Shown here one piece after another: positions 13,001 through 26,160 of a DNA stretch of 64,000 nucleotides. A program made the translations under genes and the position numbers. Below the pieces are notes generated by a model. It was given only the letters and a program-made list of their open reading frames with translations. It was not told the DNA's origin and did not search any database. This DNA comes from Rhytidiadelphus loreus (Eukaryota; Streptophyta; Bryopsida; Hypnales; Hylocomiaceae). Position 1 is the first letter of the stretch. Each line of letters starts with the position of its first letter. The DNA lies in assembly GCA_947034895.1 (NCBI GenBank), contig OX344765.1, forward strand, positions 43,901,001-43,965,000. Reading direction: 5' to 3'.

Positions 13001-16000
13001 TTATGCCCAATTCCGTCCAAAAACCATTCAAATCTAGGTTTCTTTTTATGACAATTAAAGCACTTTTGACAAAATTAGAAATTTTATGACAACAAGGGGT
13101 AACATGTCACCCCATTAATGGTGAATACTTAGTACTTGATTTGGGTGGTTATAGGTTGTTTATGACTCTAGTCTATGGGCAGTTTTGTAATTTTAGGATA
13201 GATCACTTCAAAAATTCACATAAATTACAATTACAATTTCATTAAGGGAGAAAGTCATAAAAGTGCACTTGTAGCATAGCTAGTATTGTTCTCACTTGGA
13301 TCTCCTAGTTCACTTACAAGGGAAGTCTCTATGGTATGTTTTTCACTCAACTTTGCAGTTGGCTCCTTAGTTGACTTGTTCCATTCATTGGAGCCCTCAT
13401 CTTTATAATTCCTCACAAGCAACTCCCCCTACTACTACCAATCATTATTCAATTAGTGAGTGCAGATCCACCTAAGATAATCTAAATGTAGGACAGTTTT
13501 GCCATTGTGGCATGTTTTTGAGTTCGTTAAACAATCAAAGAAGTTAAATACATTAGAAGAGTTTTGAGGCCTCTAAGAGACTGTGAGTTCATGTAGTTCT
13601 TACAATTCAAGAACAAGGCCACAGTTGCAATCTGACATGGTAGAGAGATTGCCACATTAGATAATATTAATTTATTAAATAATATTAATTTTTTATTTTT
13701 ATTTTTATTTTTATTATTTAATGCTCTGGATGCCCTACTATGGATCATAGTTCAAAATCTTCCTATATATATAGATGTTTAAAGAGCTTACTTATTAGTG
13801 TGCCTTCCAATTTTGAGTGTGAAATTTTATAAGAGTTGTGAGATTATAACAAGAAAAATGTACATATTCTATTTTTAGTATACTACCCCTCCCTACAATC
13901 TTTGAGAAATTTGCATCTAAGAGTTCTTTGGGATTGGAGGTGACATGAACAATTAGAAATTATGTTAGCATACTAAAATACACTTCTAAAAACCTTAAGA
14001 TCAAATGAAGAGCTATCAAACTCATTACACAATCCACCTTGCAATTGTTGAAATTATGCAATTATTTTTGATAAAAATAAACTACAAATCAACACTTATA
14101 TGTTTTTTATTTTTCAACAACAAAAATCATAAAAAAAAACTTCACTCTTTTCATTGGGACACACCATTTTCAAAGCAAATGGTTAAGTACAATTTTTTAG
14201 ATCTAATTTAGTATGCTTGAAAATTGTGAAGGCAGCTCCTCAAATTCAATGCTGAGTTGTTCAATGCATTGCGAAAGTAACAAAACAGTCACAACTAACC
14301 TTTGAACACCCATAGCCCCCTTGAGGGACAAAATGGACTTTGGTTATGCTCTTACAGTCTCAATTTTTGTTGTTATTTTTTGTAACTTTTTCTAAAGATA
14401 GGGAAACACATAAGTTTTCTAAGAATATAATTTTTATTTCAATGAGTATCCAAGACCAAAAGTTATGCCACCGTAAGTCTGAAACAGAGTTCATCGGGTA
14501 CTCAGGGGGTCACTTAGAGTGTTCATTAGAAACCATGGGCGAACAAAACTTTGTATCCCCTATATACTTTTTGAATTTTAAATTAAATTAAATTAAAAAA
14601 ATATAGATAGATTTTCCTACTTGGAAAGATTATGTTTTGAATTATTGATATTTTTATTTGTTAATAATAATTAGTTACAAATTTTTCAAGTAAAAATATA
14701 CATTGTAGAACTAAATACTGAAAAATAACTTTCACACCCCTATATTACATAAGAAAATTGTGTTTAAAAAATGAACAAAAAAACCCTAAAAATAACTTTC
14801 TATTGAAATCTCATTTTGAGTTGAATATCAATTCAATGGTCATCAAAATGTGTTCTCTATAATTATTTGAGTTGAAGAACATGTCATTTTAGTTCATTTT
14901 CAAACTCTTCTAGAAATCATTTCATATTTTATTTGAGTTGGAAATTTCGGCAATAGAAACCTTTAGTCATTATTAAACAATATTCAAAATTTTAGGTTGA
15001 AATTATAGTTTATTAGAAACCACTTGTTTGCATGTGGTTTGTTATAGTAGAACTAAGTGCACCCCTTGAAGTCAAGTAGCACCAAATTAAAATCTCAAAA
15101 AGTCAAAATAAAATTTCTAAAATTTAAGTTTTTTCCTCATAAAAATTATATTTATTTACATGGAAAGATTTGATTCATTCTATTTGGATTAGTGATGAGA
15201 ATGTTATAAACAATCTTGTTTTTCAAGGAATTCAAGCATCTTGAATTGACTTCTTGAAAAAAAGACCTTGTAGGATTTGTTTTTTACCCAATTTTCATAA
15301 TTTTTTCTAAGAAAATAGTTCAACAAGGTTTAGTTAGCTTGCTAGAACAATTTCACCATTTAAATAATTGATTTCCAATTCCATCTTAGGGGAATTGATG
15401 AATTAGTTTTTCCTTCAATCTTGTATCTACTTTTATTTATCAATTTTAAGAGAAAATGAAATCAAGGCTTAGTTTTTTGAATTTTTTTCCTACACTTTCA
15501 ACTCAATTCTTCAACATAAAAAATTAGAAATTCAAAATGTGTAGGGCAAATAATTTAAGCTAAGAAGATTTAAAGCCTTAAAAATCTAGTTCGGCAAGGT
15601 GCAAAAACCCCAAATTTATTCACTTCGAACGCAAAATGTCTTTCAATCCACGTAGTCAATGTTTTTGAAATTTCTTCCACACATTCTTATACTAATCTAG
15701 TGCAAGATCCTATGGTTAGATTTGCAAAAAAAATACTTTTTAAAATTTTCTTGCACTTCACAATAGAAATGGTAGTTTAAGTGGTTTTGATGGAAAAAAA
15801 TGGAGTTTAACAATTGCATTCTACTATCAAAATACTATTATAAAATAATGATAGGAAACCATTGCAAATAACCTTTTAATCTCTAGGTAGTGTCTTTTTA
15901 GTTGAGAAACCTAGGTTTGTAATTTCTGAGTGATTGGAAGGTGCCAAAAGTAGATTAGAATGTGTAAACTATGTCACAACTTTATTGATTATAGGTGTTG

Positions 16001-16565
16001 CCACATTTTCATCCATTTTTATTACCAAATCCTATTGACATCCCTACAACTTCTCAACAAATCAAACTAACGTAACCTTTTGGGTACATTGCAATAGGAT
16101 CCTTTATAATTAGATATGAATGCTCAAAACTCAGGAATGCAAAGAAACAACACCTTCTATTTCACAATATAAAAACCGCACTATTTATTAGCATTGAGAT
16201 TTTAAATTTTAAATTGATGTTTGCCAGAGTATATCTAAAATCATCAATAATTTCTTTAGAAATTAAGATTTGTTTATTAAACTGAGGACAACCATGCATT
16301 AGCTAAAGAAATTGACATACTATCCCATCAACCTTTAGATTACTATTGTATGTTGGGGTCCAAAACTGCTTCAAAATACTAATAAGGCTAAAAAAATTTA
16401 TGTTCATTTTCAAACAAATCCAATTGTAGAGTCCTTTAGTTAATATTTTCAAATACATCCACAAATAGTTTTAGAATCATTAAGAATCTCCACCAGTTTC
16501 ACATATTCAATGTACCTAAACTTCAAAATGTAGCTTTTTCTTGCCCTTTCGAAAGGTGAAGTATG
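10014..16565. other. AT-rich intergenic DNA with old repeats
   Basis: From 10,014 to about 10,700 the composition is less AT-rich and short frames look weakly coding (for example VGPGTSKTATVTISL near 10,080), but frames break and no family can be assigned. From 10,700 to 14,490 I see nothing beyond AT-rich spacer. A block at 13,560-13,700 resembles 1,640-1,765. The repeat at 14,497-15,040 is listed separately. Confidence 0.45.
14497..15040 (+). repeat. Dispersed AT-rich repeat R1, most continuous copy
   Basis: The block running from GTCACTTAGAGTGTTCATTAG to GAAATTATAGTTTATTAG recurs at 55,690-56,140 (continuing at 63,400-63,440 after an insertion) and, starting part-way in, at 61,886-62,324. 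No coding frame is conserved between copies, so it is a non-coding interspersed repeat. This copy gives the uninterrupted order used to recognise the insertion at 56,145-63,395. Confidence 0.75.
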
Positions 16566-16742
16566 GCATTTTTAGCCCCAAAAGGACCAAGGAGCCCAAA
16601 GTGGGCTCTAATTTGCAGAACTCCGATAACTTCTATTGACTTCATAATTTGAAATATTCACATGAATTTTTTTTATGATGGATGCTAATCATCCTAATCT
16701 ACATGTCAAGCTTTGTTTCATGTCATTCTAATAAATAATCTC
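16566..16742 (+). repeat. Solo arm of the long-inverted-repeat element
   Basis: GCCCCAAAAGGACCAAGGAGCC through GGATGCTAATCATCCTAATC to CATTCTAATAAATAATC matches one arm of the elements at 1,030-2,990 and 19,630-21,150. Similarity ends abruptly at about 16,742, where less AT-rich sequence holding the PP2C fragment begins. No second arm is seen nearby, so the element is truncated or was partly deleted. Confidence 0.6.
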
Positions 16743-16802
16743 AACAGGACAGGGCCTGTGATTGCCTTGCCTGAGATTTGAACTTGGGAGTTTTCTAGAG
16801 AA

Positions 16803-16997
16803 GACGAGTTCTTACTCCTGGCATATGATGGACTGTGGAACGTCTTCAATTCACTGACGATCAGGCCATCATCTTAATTTGCTCGTCGCCAGTTGCGCAA
16901 GCACAACGGTGCTCTGAAGCTCTGGTGCGAGAGGCTCTGAAGCAGAAATCCCAAGACAACATCACGTACTGTCATCACCGTTTGTTTCCAGGCTGAG
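16803..16997 (+). pseudogene. PP2C protein phosphatase C-terminal fragment
   Basis: The translation reads EFLLLAYDGLWNVF, then after a one-base frame change DDQAIILI, and then ALVREALKQKSQDNIT. This is the conserved C-terminal part of plant type 2C protein phosphatases: the DG of the metal-binding motif in 'LASDGLWDV', and the 'A...RKSxDNIT' helix and strand with its aspartate. Only about 60 residues of a roughly 300-residue domain are present, and the frame is broken at about 16,849-16,852. It is therefore a relic, probably a captured or transposed piece. The upstream flank is a truncated repeat arm, so no intact 5' part can be nearby. Confidence 0.75.
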
Positions 16998-19629
16998 GCT
17001 GGCTCCACCTGGTCCACCTGGTCCTGCTGTTATAGAGACGAGATACTCCACAGCCAGGTCCTTTTCTTCCCTGCAAAATAAAAGGACCTTGATTTGGCTC
17101 AAGCTTCTTTCCCAGACCACAGGTTCAGATGACCATTGCTAACTTAATCTTTGGCTTCATTCTGCCTATCATTTTTTCTCGTTCCATATTCTGAGTTCTG
17201 ATTCTGACGTTTGTGAGTGAAGACATGAACTTGATGTCTGAGCGATTAATTTGAGATGGGCTTGCTTCAGCGGGAGTAGGAATTTCGCATTAATAATGAT
17301 ATGTCGTAGATGAGTAGCACCACACATTGGAGATGGAGTTAGGATCGAATTATCTGGTGGTGTAGATGAGAAAGCTTAGGCTCTAAGCACTCATGGAGAG
17401 ACACATTATTTTGTGAACCCTGCCCAGACATAGTTTTTGTTTCTCTGGTCGAATTGCATTTTGGGGGGTTGATTCTGCCTCCTGTTCATGTCTGGGGAGG
17501 ACAATCTTCGTAGAGACTGATGAGCTTTTTCCCTCCCAGTCATGATGGCAGCTTCTTCATTTTGTGTGGGAGGATATGTTTCCCTCCATATCTAGATTTC
17601 ACCCTGGCCTCTTAATGAGAGTGCCTGGGGTCCCAGAAAACTAAGTGACGAGGACACAGTTTGAATGTGTGGTGACGATGCTGCAGTGAGAATGGCAGTG
17701 TGACAAATGTGCAGGATATCGACTAGAATGTCATCATAGGAAGGTGGTTTTAAACGGAGGCTTGCGTGTAGCAAAGAAGCTTCTTTGGTGTTTCACCATG
17801 CCTGTGTGGTTGAACATCAATATTCAATAAGCTAAAACCTTTTTTAATCGGGCAAATGATTAGTGCCTGTTCAATTGCATGAAGGTTTTTAGAGTCTTGT
17901 ATCTTTTAGCACACACAAGCTCAATGGTGATGAGAATCGAGTGCAAAACCATTTGGCATTTCGCCAGCCATCATTTACTTCCGGAATGTTAAGTATCATT
18001 TGTTTCTTATGAATAATTATACCTTGCATTCACGAAGTTGAGCAAGTAATTAAGGAATTGCAACAATGTGTGGGGGTTTTCTACCAAAAAAAGACTAACT
18101 AAACATGTTTCTAATGAGTTTTTAACTATTATATATCCATTTGAGCTTTGTTAGTTATTTCCTTGTTGATGTTGACTTTTTATAATTTATTTTCTAAATG
18201 CATGTTTATTTCCAAAATCTTGATTGACATCATGTAAAAGACACATAAAGTTATAAAAGTGATACAAAAGTGCTTTTTTTTTATCTTGATACTGATACAA
18301 GAAATAATTGTCTTCTTTATTTGCAAGAATTTTATATAATGTCATAAAGGTAAACAGAAGGGGTGCTATTTGTGCTTTTGACCTACAAAGTTCACATAAG
18401 TAAGGGGATTTTTCCCTACATTTTATATGAATATTACAAGGATTATGTATGTGATCAAAATTATAAAAATATCTTACCACATTTGGATGAATGTGTATTA
18501 TTTTGCCTAATACATAACTTTGAATGTTAAAATAAATGTCAAAATTCAATGTTGTAAAAGAGTTATTACATTTGAGGTCTCTTACAAGCAACACGTATCT
18601 AATATTGCGTAACTTTGCAAATGATGCATGTGCCTATAAAAAAAACTCGAACCCATATATCAATGTTTTACTACAAATGAATTGAACTAATATGTTAAAT
18701 CCAAACTAATTTTGGAGAGACCAATGTTCTTAAGCTTTAGAATTAAGGGACCCATCTATAAGACAATGGCTATGGAAATGGGGACTTGAGGAGGCCTCAT
18801 CAAGGATTCTCTACCTTCAACCATTTAGTAGTTGTAGATGGGAGAAAATTCTTTATCTCTAACTCTTTAAGTGGTTGAAATAGATAGACCTCATATGCAT
18901 GTACCTGAGAAGATGTAAGATTTACTTAATCCTTAAAGAACAAACCAAGCCCAAGGAGCATGGTCAAAAGCCAAACTTGAATTTTGCATAGTTCTTGATT
19001 TCAAATGCCTTTGAGCTTGACTAAGAAAATGTAGCTCCAAAAATCACTTTTTTATTCCATTTTAATTTCTTCCAAAATTATAAAAATAATAATTTTTGTA
19101 ACACTTTGAAGGAAGCATTTTAAAAGATTAAAATACACCATTTTTGAACTTTTCTATCAAATTTCTCTTAATATAAGCTCAAGGATTACAATAATTACAT
19201 TATGATGTTTATCACCATCACCTCTATTTTGAGCTCTATTTTTTATTAAAAAATTCATATTATTTTAAATATTTTGTAATTACTATGAATTCTTTTTGAA
19301 ATCATGTAAAATTCATTTTAATATTTTTAATTACGAAAAAATGAATTTAGATTTTGGATATATATTACTACATGAGAAGAATATTGAATTTTTGAAAGTT
19401 ATGGTTTAATATAGAAAAGTAATGGAGTTTGATAAAGTAGGAACATAGAATGTCCTTTGAGGGTTAAGTAATACTCACTATACTATCAATCTAAGTAAAA
19501 CACTTCAACATACTCCTCTTCAAAATGTTACATTATATTTATCACAAAGTTGCAATGTTGTTATTTTGCAATGTTGTACATAAGATGGATTTACTTTGAT
19601 GAAGAAATCATGCATTAAATTTTTAATTA
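16998..19629. other. Intergenic DNA without recognisable genes
   Basis: The first 800 bases are less AT-rich than the rest and may belong to the PP2C fragment's original flank. From about 17,800 onward the sequence is AT-rich spacer. The frame at 18,187-18,594 (minus, 135 residues) is lysine- and isoleucine-rich with no signature and is most likely chance. Confidence 0.4.
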
Positions 19630-21150
19630 AACCCCTAAAAGACGAAGGAGCCCACTTTGAGTTTTTGAGAACTTAGGTAGGCTCTATTGACTTCATAATC
19701 TAGAATTTTTCTATATAATTGTTAGGATGGATGCTAATCATTCTAATCTATATGTGAAGCTTTGTTTCACATCATTTTGATAAGTATTTTCTAAAGTTAG
19801 TAGTTTTAAAATTTTTTTAAAATGGGCAAACTATATCGTAAAGAAATGTTAATTATTTTTTTTGGATTTTATAGATTGATGCCTACTCAAAAGCATTTGA
19901 ACCATTCAATTTCAAAAAATGAGGTGAAAATCACGAGGAGTTTTATTTTGCGGGAAATGAAGGCACCTCCCCCATATAAAGTCATCTTTTAAACTCAATT
20001 TGTATATTTTCAAATAAAAACAAAGACAACAGATACTAATTGCTTTCTAGAACATTCTCACTATTGGATTGACAATTCTTAAGAAATATTATTAGCAATT
20101 TAGTCTTTTTTTATTCAATTTCACCTTTCACTTTATATTTAGTTAAAAATGTAGATGAAAATGTTTTTTTGGTTAAATTTTTTTACATATATTCTAAATC
20201 TATTTTTCAACATATTGTCTAAAACACACAAATTATGGGACCTATGTTGTTGTTTTTTCTAAAAATCTTAAAAAACAAAACTTTACCTTTGGGAATGACT
20301 AGAATTGAAAACCTAAATTTTGAAGTTTAGGCACATTGAACTTGTCCAATTGGTGGGGAAATTGACGCTAAAATTTTGGAATGGTTTACTTGAATAAGTC
20401 AACCAAAAGATCCGATAGTTGGATTCATTAAAATATAAATATTGATGAAGATTTTAGCCTTGCTTTGGAAACAAGTGTTTTGAAGCATTTTTGGGCCTCT
20501 AAACATGAAAGAACTTTACAGATTAACATTTTAGAAAGAAACAAGTATGTCCAAGATTTATGCAATTCAGCCAATGTGTTGGAAAATGGATTGAGAAAAT
20601 ATATGTAATTTTTTTTAACTAAAACAACTATCCTATCAACTTAAAATAAATCATAGTGTAGAAGATAATATAGTATTACTAGATGAAAGAATAAACTAAA
20701 TTGCTAATAACTTTTAGAAGAAATTGAGGATTATTAATCCCAATAGTGAAAGTGTTCTAATAAGCAACACACATCCTATATTTTTGTTATTATTTGAAGG
20801 TTCAAAAAATGACTTTTTATGTTTTCCCTCCTTCATTGCCTACAAAATAAAATTCCTCTAACCTTCTTCTCATTATTTAGAACTAAATGGTTCAAATGTT
20901 TTGAGTAGGTGTGAATCTACACAACTAAATAAAATCATTTGATCTTTTTTTAGAATTAATTTTTAGCTACCAAGTTTGGTATTGAAAAAAAATATAAATT
21001 TGCAATATTTACTGGAATGATTTGAAACAAAGCTTCACATGTAGATTAGGATAATTAGCATCCATCCTAATATTCCAAATTATGAAGTCAATAGAGTCTA
21101 CACAAATCCTCAAAAAATCCAAAGTGGACTCTTTAGTCCTTTAAGGGTGA
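19630..21150. mobile_element. Non-autonomous element with long inverted repeats, 1.5 kb
   Basis: The left end starts ACCCCTAAAAGACGAAGGAG. The inverted right end starts CACCCTTAAAGGACTAAAGA. The two arms then stay similar for about 160-190 bp through GGATGGATGCTAATCAT and GAAGCTTTGTTTCA. The interior has no reading frame. Long arms of this type occur in MULE-like and foldback elements; I could not see a clear target duplication, so no superfamily is assigned. Confidence 0.6.
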
Positions 21151-22389
21151 AGGACAAGCAAACTTATTTATATGTCCAAGATTGGTATATAACAATGTAT
21201 AACCATCTACTTTTTTTCTCCCTTGATTCAAGGCAAAAGAGATCTTTTGTCCCAGGGTACTTTAATTTTTTTCAAATTACATCCATGAGCCACTTTCATT
21301 GAGCCTATCATGAATAATTCCTAGTAGGGGTTCTTTCATTCCATGGAGCAAAAGGGAGCCACTCAATATTTGTCAACAATGTTGTAAAGGTTTTACTCAT
21401 TGCATTGAATTAAACCCTGATGCTCCACCACAAAGTGTGCCACATTCTTTTTTCAAGCATAAATTAAATTGGAGTTTATTACAAAGCCATTCATTAAGAC
21501 TTCTTTCCTTGAAAGAAAATGTCTATAATAGAATTCTCTAAATACAGTAGTTGTTACTAGCTAGCTTGATCCACTAGCCAATAGAAGTTAATGCCCATCA
21601 AAGTGCTATAACATAATACATAAATTTAATATTATAATATGTGGTAATAATATGGAGGCATGGTCTTCTAGAAAAAATTAAAAATTCATTGTGGTTCATT
21701 CTAAGTGCTTGTATTCAAAATTTGAGAAAATCATTGTCAACAAATGAAACTCCTTCAAGATATCTAAGCCACCATACTTTGAAGAACACTCTTTCTTCTT
21801 TGTATTGATGTATTAAATGTTTTTTCTCAGAGCTTTCATAAAGAACATTAATTCAATGAAGGGCAATTTTCAAACATTTCATTATCCACCTAACAATGCA
21901 TTTAGGGGGAAGACCCCACTTGCAATTTAGAGACCCAAAACTCAATGTAGTGAGAAGACAATTCAAAGCGAATGTTGTTTACATTTTGACAAATTCTTTT
22001 GAACCCATTGCATTTTTCCAACACTAGTGTAAAACTCTGAAACAAGGAGGAACAATTTGATACTTTAGTGTTGGAAAAGTCCCCAAACGAATATTGAGAA
22101 CAACCATGCATGGATTGAAGTGATCCTGTGCATTTAATGATCTGAAATTTGGCAAGTACGATTCAAAGAAAAAAATCCTCCGAAAGGGGTGAGCCTCAAG
22201 TAAGGCCCACAAACAACCAGCAGCTGAGAGCCAGGAACCAAAAGCAAAACACCACTGACTGAGAATTGCCATGAAATGATCGAATCAACCACACTAAACG
22301 TAACGCTTCCAAATGCAACTCTTCCAAATGGTCGAACCCGAAGACAGCGAGGCCAAGTAAAGCTTAGGTTTGTTGGACCAGAACAGAAG

Positions 22390-25300
22390 TCAAGCGGATT
22401 GATCTTCCTCATCCAAGAAACCCCGTAAGCAACCAATAATGTTGCCAGGTATCACAGAAACTACAAATCCACTGAGAAACGAACCATTGTCATTCCAATC
22501 GAAGCCGACCACCCTTCCAGGATCTGAACGGAAAGGAACGCAACGCACCGGAACGGAATAGAACGGTGTAATCGGTCCATCAGATCTGCCATAGGGTCCG
22601 TATTTCTGCTTCGTGGTGATGAAGCTAAGAGACGTCTCACGTCGGAAAAGGTCTGAATATAATCCCTCCACTTGAACAAGATATTCGCTGGGGTGGTCGA
22701 ACCTGATCTGTGCACAGAACAAAACAAAACACCGTAACTTAAGTACCATATGCAGTATCTCACATCTGAGGCGGAGAAATCAGACTGAAGGGGAATCTCT
22801 TTTGACACATCAGATCAGTCTTGCACAGATCAGATCAGATCAGTCTCTTTGGTCAGATCAGTCTCTTTGGTCAGATCAGTCTCTTTGGTCAGATCAGATC
22901 AGACAATGGTGGGGCTCTGAGCGTTAACGAGTCCATTTCATTTGCCAACCCAAAAGAAATTGGACCATTTCGAGTACAGCAAACCCAAATTAGAAATGGT
23001 TGCCTACATTACATGCCCTATGTAGTCTTGCATCCAGTCGATTTTATTAGTTCGCGACTCCCTAGAATTCTAGAGTGGCCTTCATGGCGCATTTCCGAAA
23101 CTGTCATGTAGAATCATGGATGGAAAAGCGAAGATGAGTTTGCAGGGTGAAGGGAGCGCTCACCCAGTCAGTGCTCACTCCAACTTCTCCAATTCCTCCT
23201 ACAGTTATTTCAGCACGCCACAGCTCCTCTAGAACAGAGTAAGAAAATCCTACAAGCTGATGTTTCTCTTCGTCCCTGAAATGAACTTTGAAAGCCCGAA
23301 TATCACCCACTCGACCACTGCTACAATCCCAGAGAGCCACACTCCAGGGGCCCTGCTTCTGTGACATCCAGCCGCCAGTCAGTACAAGAAATTGTCACAA
23401 CAAAACTATAGGAAACGGTTTATTTGACGCAACCTCATGGAGCTGGATCTACAGTATGCCGGAATTGAACAAAGGCACACTGAAGGAATCATGTGACATT
23501 CAAGTAGTTCATGGACGAATTGGTATTGCATTGTAACTCATTAAACACATACTCTCTCCACTCTCAACGAATGTCATGCAGCATCAGTTGGCTCTAGTGA
23601 ATCTTACCTGCACCTCGGCTGTCAATCTCCCAAAAGGCCACACTCGATCTATCCGCAAACACTCGGATTCACGGACTTCTGCACCCGCTTCTGCATTGCC
23701 AATATACAGAAAGTGGAATCAACCTCAAAGTCGGCTTCCAGAGGGAACAACATGGGTGGGGAGTATAAATAGAGTCTTATCACATACCAGCCAGGACTTG
23801 GAGGCCTTTCAGATACCGCAACACTCGACACACGTCTGCAAATGCAGGTCGCTTCCGAGGATCCGCATCCCAACACGCACAAATCAGGGAAGCCAAGTTA
23901 GTAGGGCAGCTGGAAGGAAGGCGTGGCCGCAAAGGAAAGGGGGCTGTCAGCTTTGAGTACAGATCAGTTACTCGAACATCCAGGAAAGGCTCCTCTCCTG
24001 ACAAAATTTCGAAACACACAATTCCAAAGCTGTAAACATCAGCTTTCATTGGAAAGGCATCTTCCAGATGATCATCCTCCCTGTTGGCCCCGAATATCTC
24101 AGGTGCCATCCATTTCCTTGTACCTACATTGTGTGTCAAGTGAGAGTACCGGGTTATTTCTCGCTTGGTCTTTACCAGCCCAAAATCGGCAATCTTCGCA
24201 AACACAAATCCATCATCCGCAGCTCCACCTGACACCGGGTTGACAAGAATGTTCATGGACTTGAGGTCGCGATGGGCCATCTTCAGGGAGTGGAGGTAGC
24301 TCACAGCATCCGCGATCTGGAGCATCAAGTCGATGGCGGCAGGAAGAGAGAAAGGCTGAACCCTAGCTCCACCCTTCATTCGACTTCTCATGAATTTGTG
24401 TAAATCCATAGCCATTAGATCCATGAGAAGGGAATCCTCAGAGTATGCAAATACTTTGACGATGTGAGGGTGATTCATTTTCACTAATGCGTCGGCCTCA
24501 GCTGGTAAATTTGGGAGCCCGGCGTGATTGAAAATTTTCTGAGCGTAATTGAATCCTAACCACGTTACTTCTACAACCTGTCCAAATGAACCTGAGCCTA
24601 GTGGCCGAACATACTTCACAACGTCTTGGTCAAAACTCCACAACAAGGATTTGTGGTCCTGTTTCCCCGGGATCCTGTCATTTACCTGGCATTCTGGCTG
24701 ATCCAGTCTTTCGGGATACTCGCCCTTGCCCCGCGCCACTGCGGCTGCCTGCACACACAGCGCACACCATGAACACCACACGCCTGCACTATTCTCTTCC
24801 ACTTTGCACTACACAAAACTAGGTCACTGTGCCGTCCCTACCAGTCACACCTATGCACGGCAAGCCACAGAATTCTACCAGTTTGCGATTCAGAGGATGA
24901 TTGAACCGGCAAGTCATCCCGAACCCGCACAATCCCGTGCGCATGTAGTACACACAATCCGGCTCGCCCGGCCGTTTGGGGTACGACCACTTCCCTCCAT
25001 ACTCCTCGGGGGAAAGTCTTCTCAATACTTGACCAGCAAGACAATAAGATGGACTTTTGTGCAGATGCATATTGCCACAATCGTCAGCACCGCAAGGATG
25101 GTCCCGCTTCCAATTCTCCGGTTCTTCCAGTAGTTGCTGCCAATCTTCTTCCGCTGCTTTCTCCAGCAAAAAGTGCTCGTGGTACCCAAGTTGGGCTTGC
25201 CAAGGAAAATCTTTCAGCGTCGCCGAATCCGACTCGAGTTTCCTACAGGCCATGGTGTGGAACACTACCGATGTGCACCAGTGAATTTCTTTCAAAATAT

Positions 25301-25815
25301 TGGCAAATGCTTCGGACCGCTCCGCATGTCGAAGAGCTGCCTTCAGCGGAGGCAACTCCCTGCAACAATCTTCACTTAGGCTTTTCGCGCGTGTCAGCAC
25401 CCTTTTCAACTCTGGCGTCACTTGCATCCGATCAGCTGATTCCCAAGGACTCTGAGCGCCATCGATCCAATACGACAGAGGAAGTTCGTCCGCTGGGCCC
25501 CAATTTTGGAGAGCATGCCGAATATAGGTCACAAGAACCTGGTGCTGGCGTCTACAGCACTTGACATCCACACCCAGTGAGGGATACTTTGAACCAGATT
25601 TCTCTGCAGGAAAAGCAGGTGAACAGATTAGTGCTTCACATAGTCCTACGCAAAAAGAAGACCCTAAAACCAGACAGAAAGTGAGAATCTCACAGGACTG
25701 TCGAGTGGTTACAGAGAAGTGGGAAAAGAAATTGTTTACTTCGGCCGTTGGATCGCTGTCGCCCACCACTCGTGGAAGTACCAGCATCCGCAGGGGCTTT
25801 AAGCAGCGGATCCAT
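22390..25815 (-). CDS. CCCH zinc finger - protein kinase - jacalin-like lectin protein, copy B
   Basis: Six minus-strand exons are inferred: 25,815-25,740, 25,603-24,879, 24,748-23,788, 23,678-23,608, 23,358-23,164 and 22,707-22,390. They join in phase to 781 residues ending in TGA. Domains in order are a helical N-terminal region (DUF1221-like, uncertain), a CCCH finger [16 protein letters not shown] with its histidine (C-x7-C-x5-C-x3-H), then [15 protein letters not shown], which is the linker and first cysteine of a second plant CCCH finger cut short. The kinase follows ([24 protein letters not shown]), then a jacalin-like domain ([24 protein letters not shown]). CCCH fingers of this type bind nucleic acids; the combination suggests an RNA- or DNA-associated kinase with a lectin tail, but that is inference. 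The first donor is GTAAAC, weaker than GTAAGC in copy A. The jacalin end has small in-frame differences from copy A. Confidence 0.82.
22826..22903 (+). repeat. 18-bp tandem repeat in last intron of copy B gene
   Basis: Three to four copies of CAGATCAGTCTCTTTGGT are followed by GATCA repeats. They lie between exon 5 and exon 6 of the kinase-lectin gene and are absent from copy A, where the intron has ordinary sequence at 4,930-4,970. This is a recent local expansion. Confidence 0.9.
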
Positions 25816-26160
25816 AGCGAGGGTCAAAGGATACACAATAGCATCGAACACGAAAATTCAGAACAATTGCCGTCCACACATGCCTCACTTGCACGAACAG
25901 CATCATCACCAAACACCAAGCTTGCACTCCATCGCCACTCCAAACTATCTAACAACCCAACGCCATGCGCAGGCAATGCACGAACCCTAGCAGGAAGCCC
26001 AGCCCACTTCCAATTCAGGGCGCTCTGTCCGACTAGAGCCCAACAAATCCCTTCTACTGCAGTTTGGTGGTCGATTACACCACATTTCAGTACTTTGCGT
26101 ACCGATAATATATTCAGAAATGGCAGGGATCTTGACAGGTGGACTGCATCTTACGGATCA

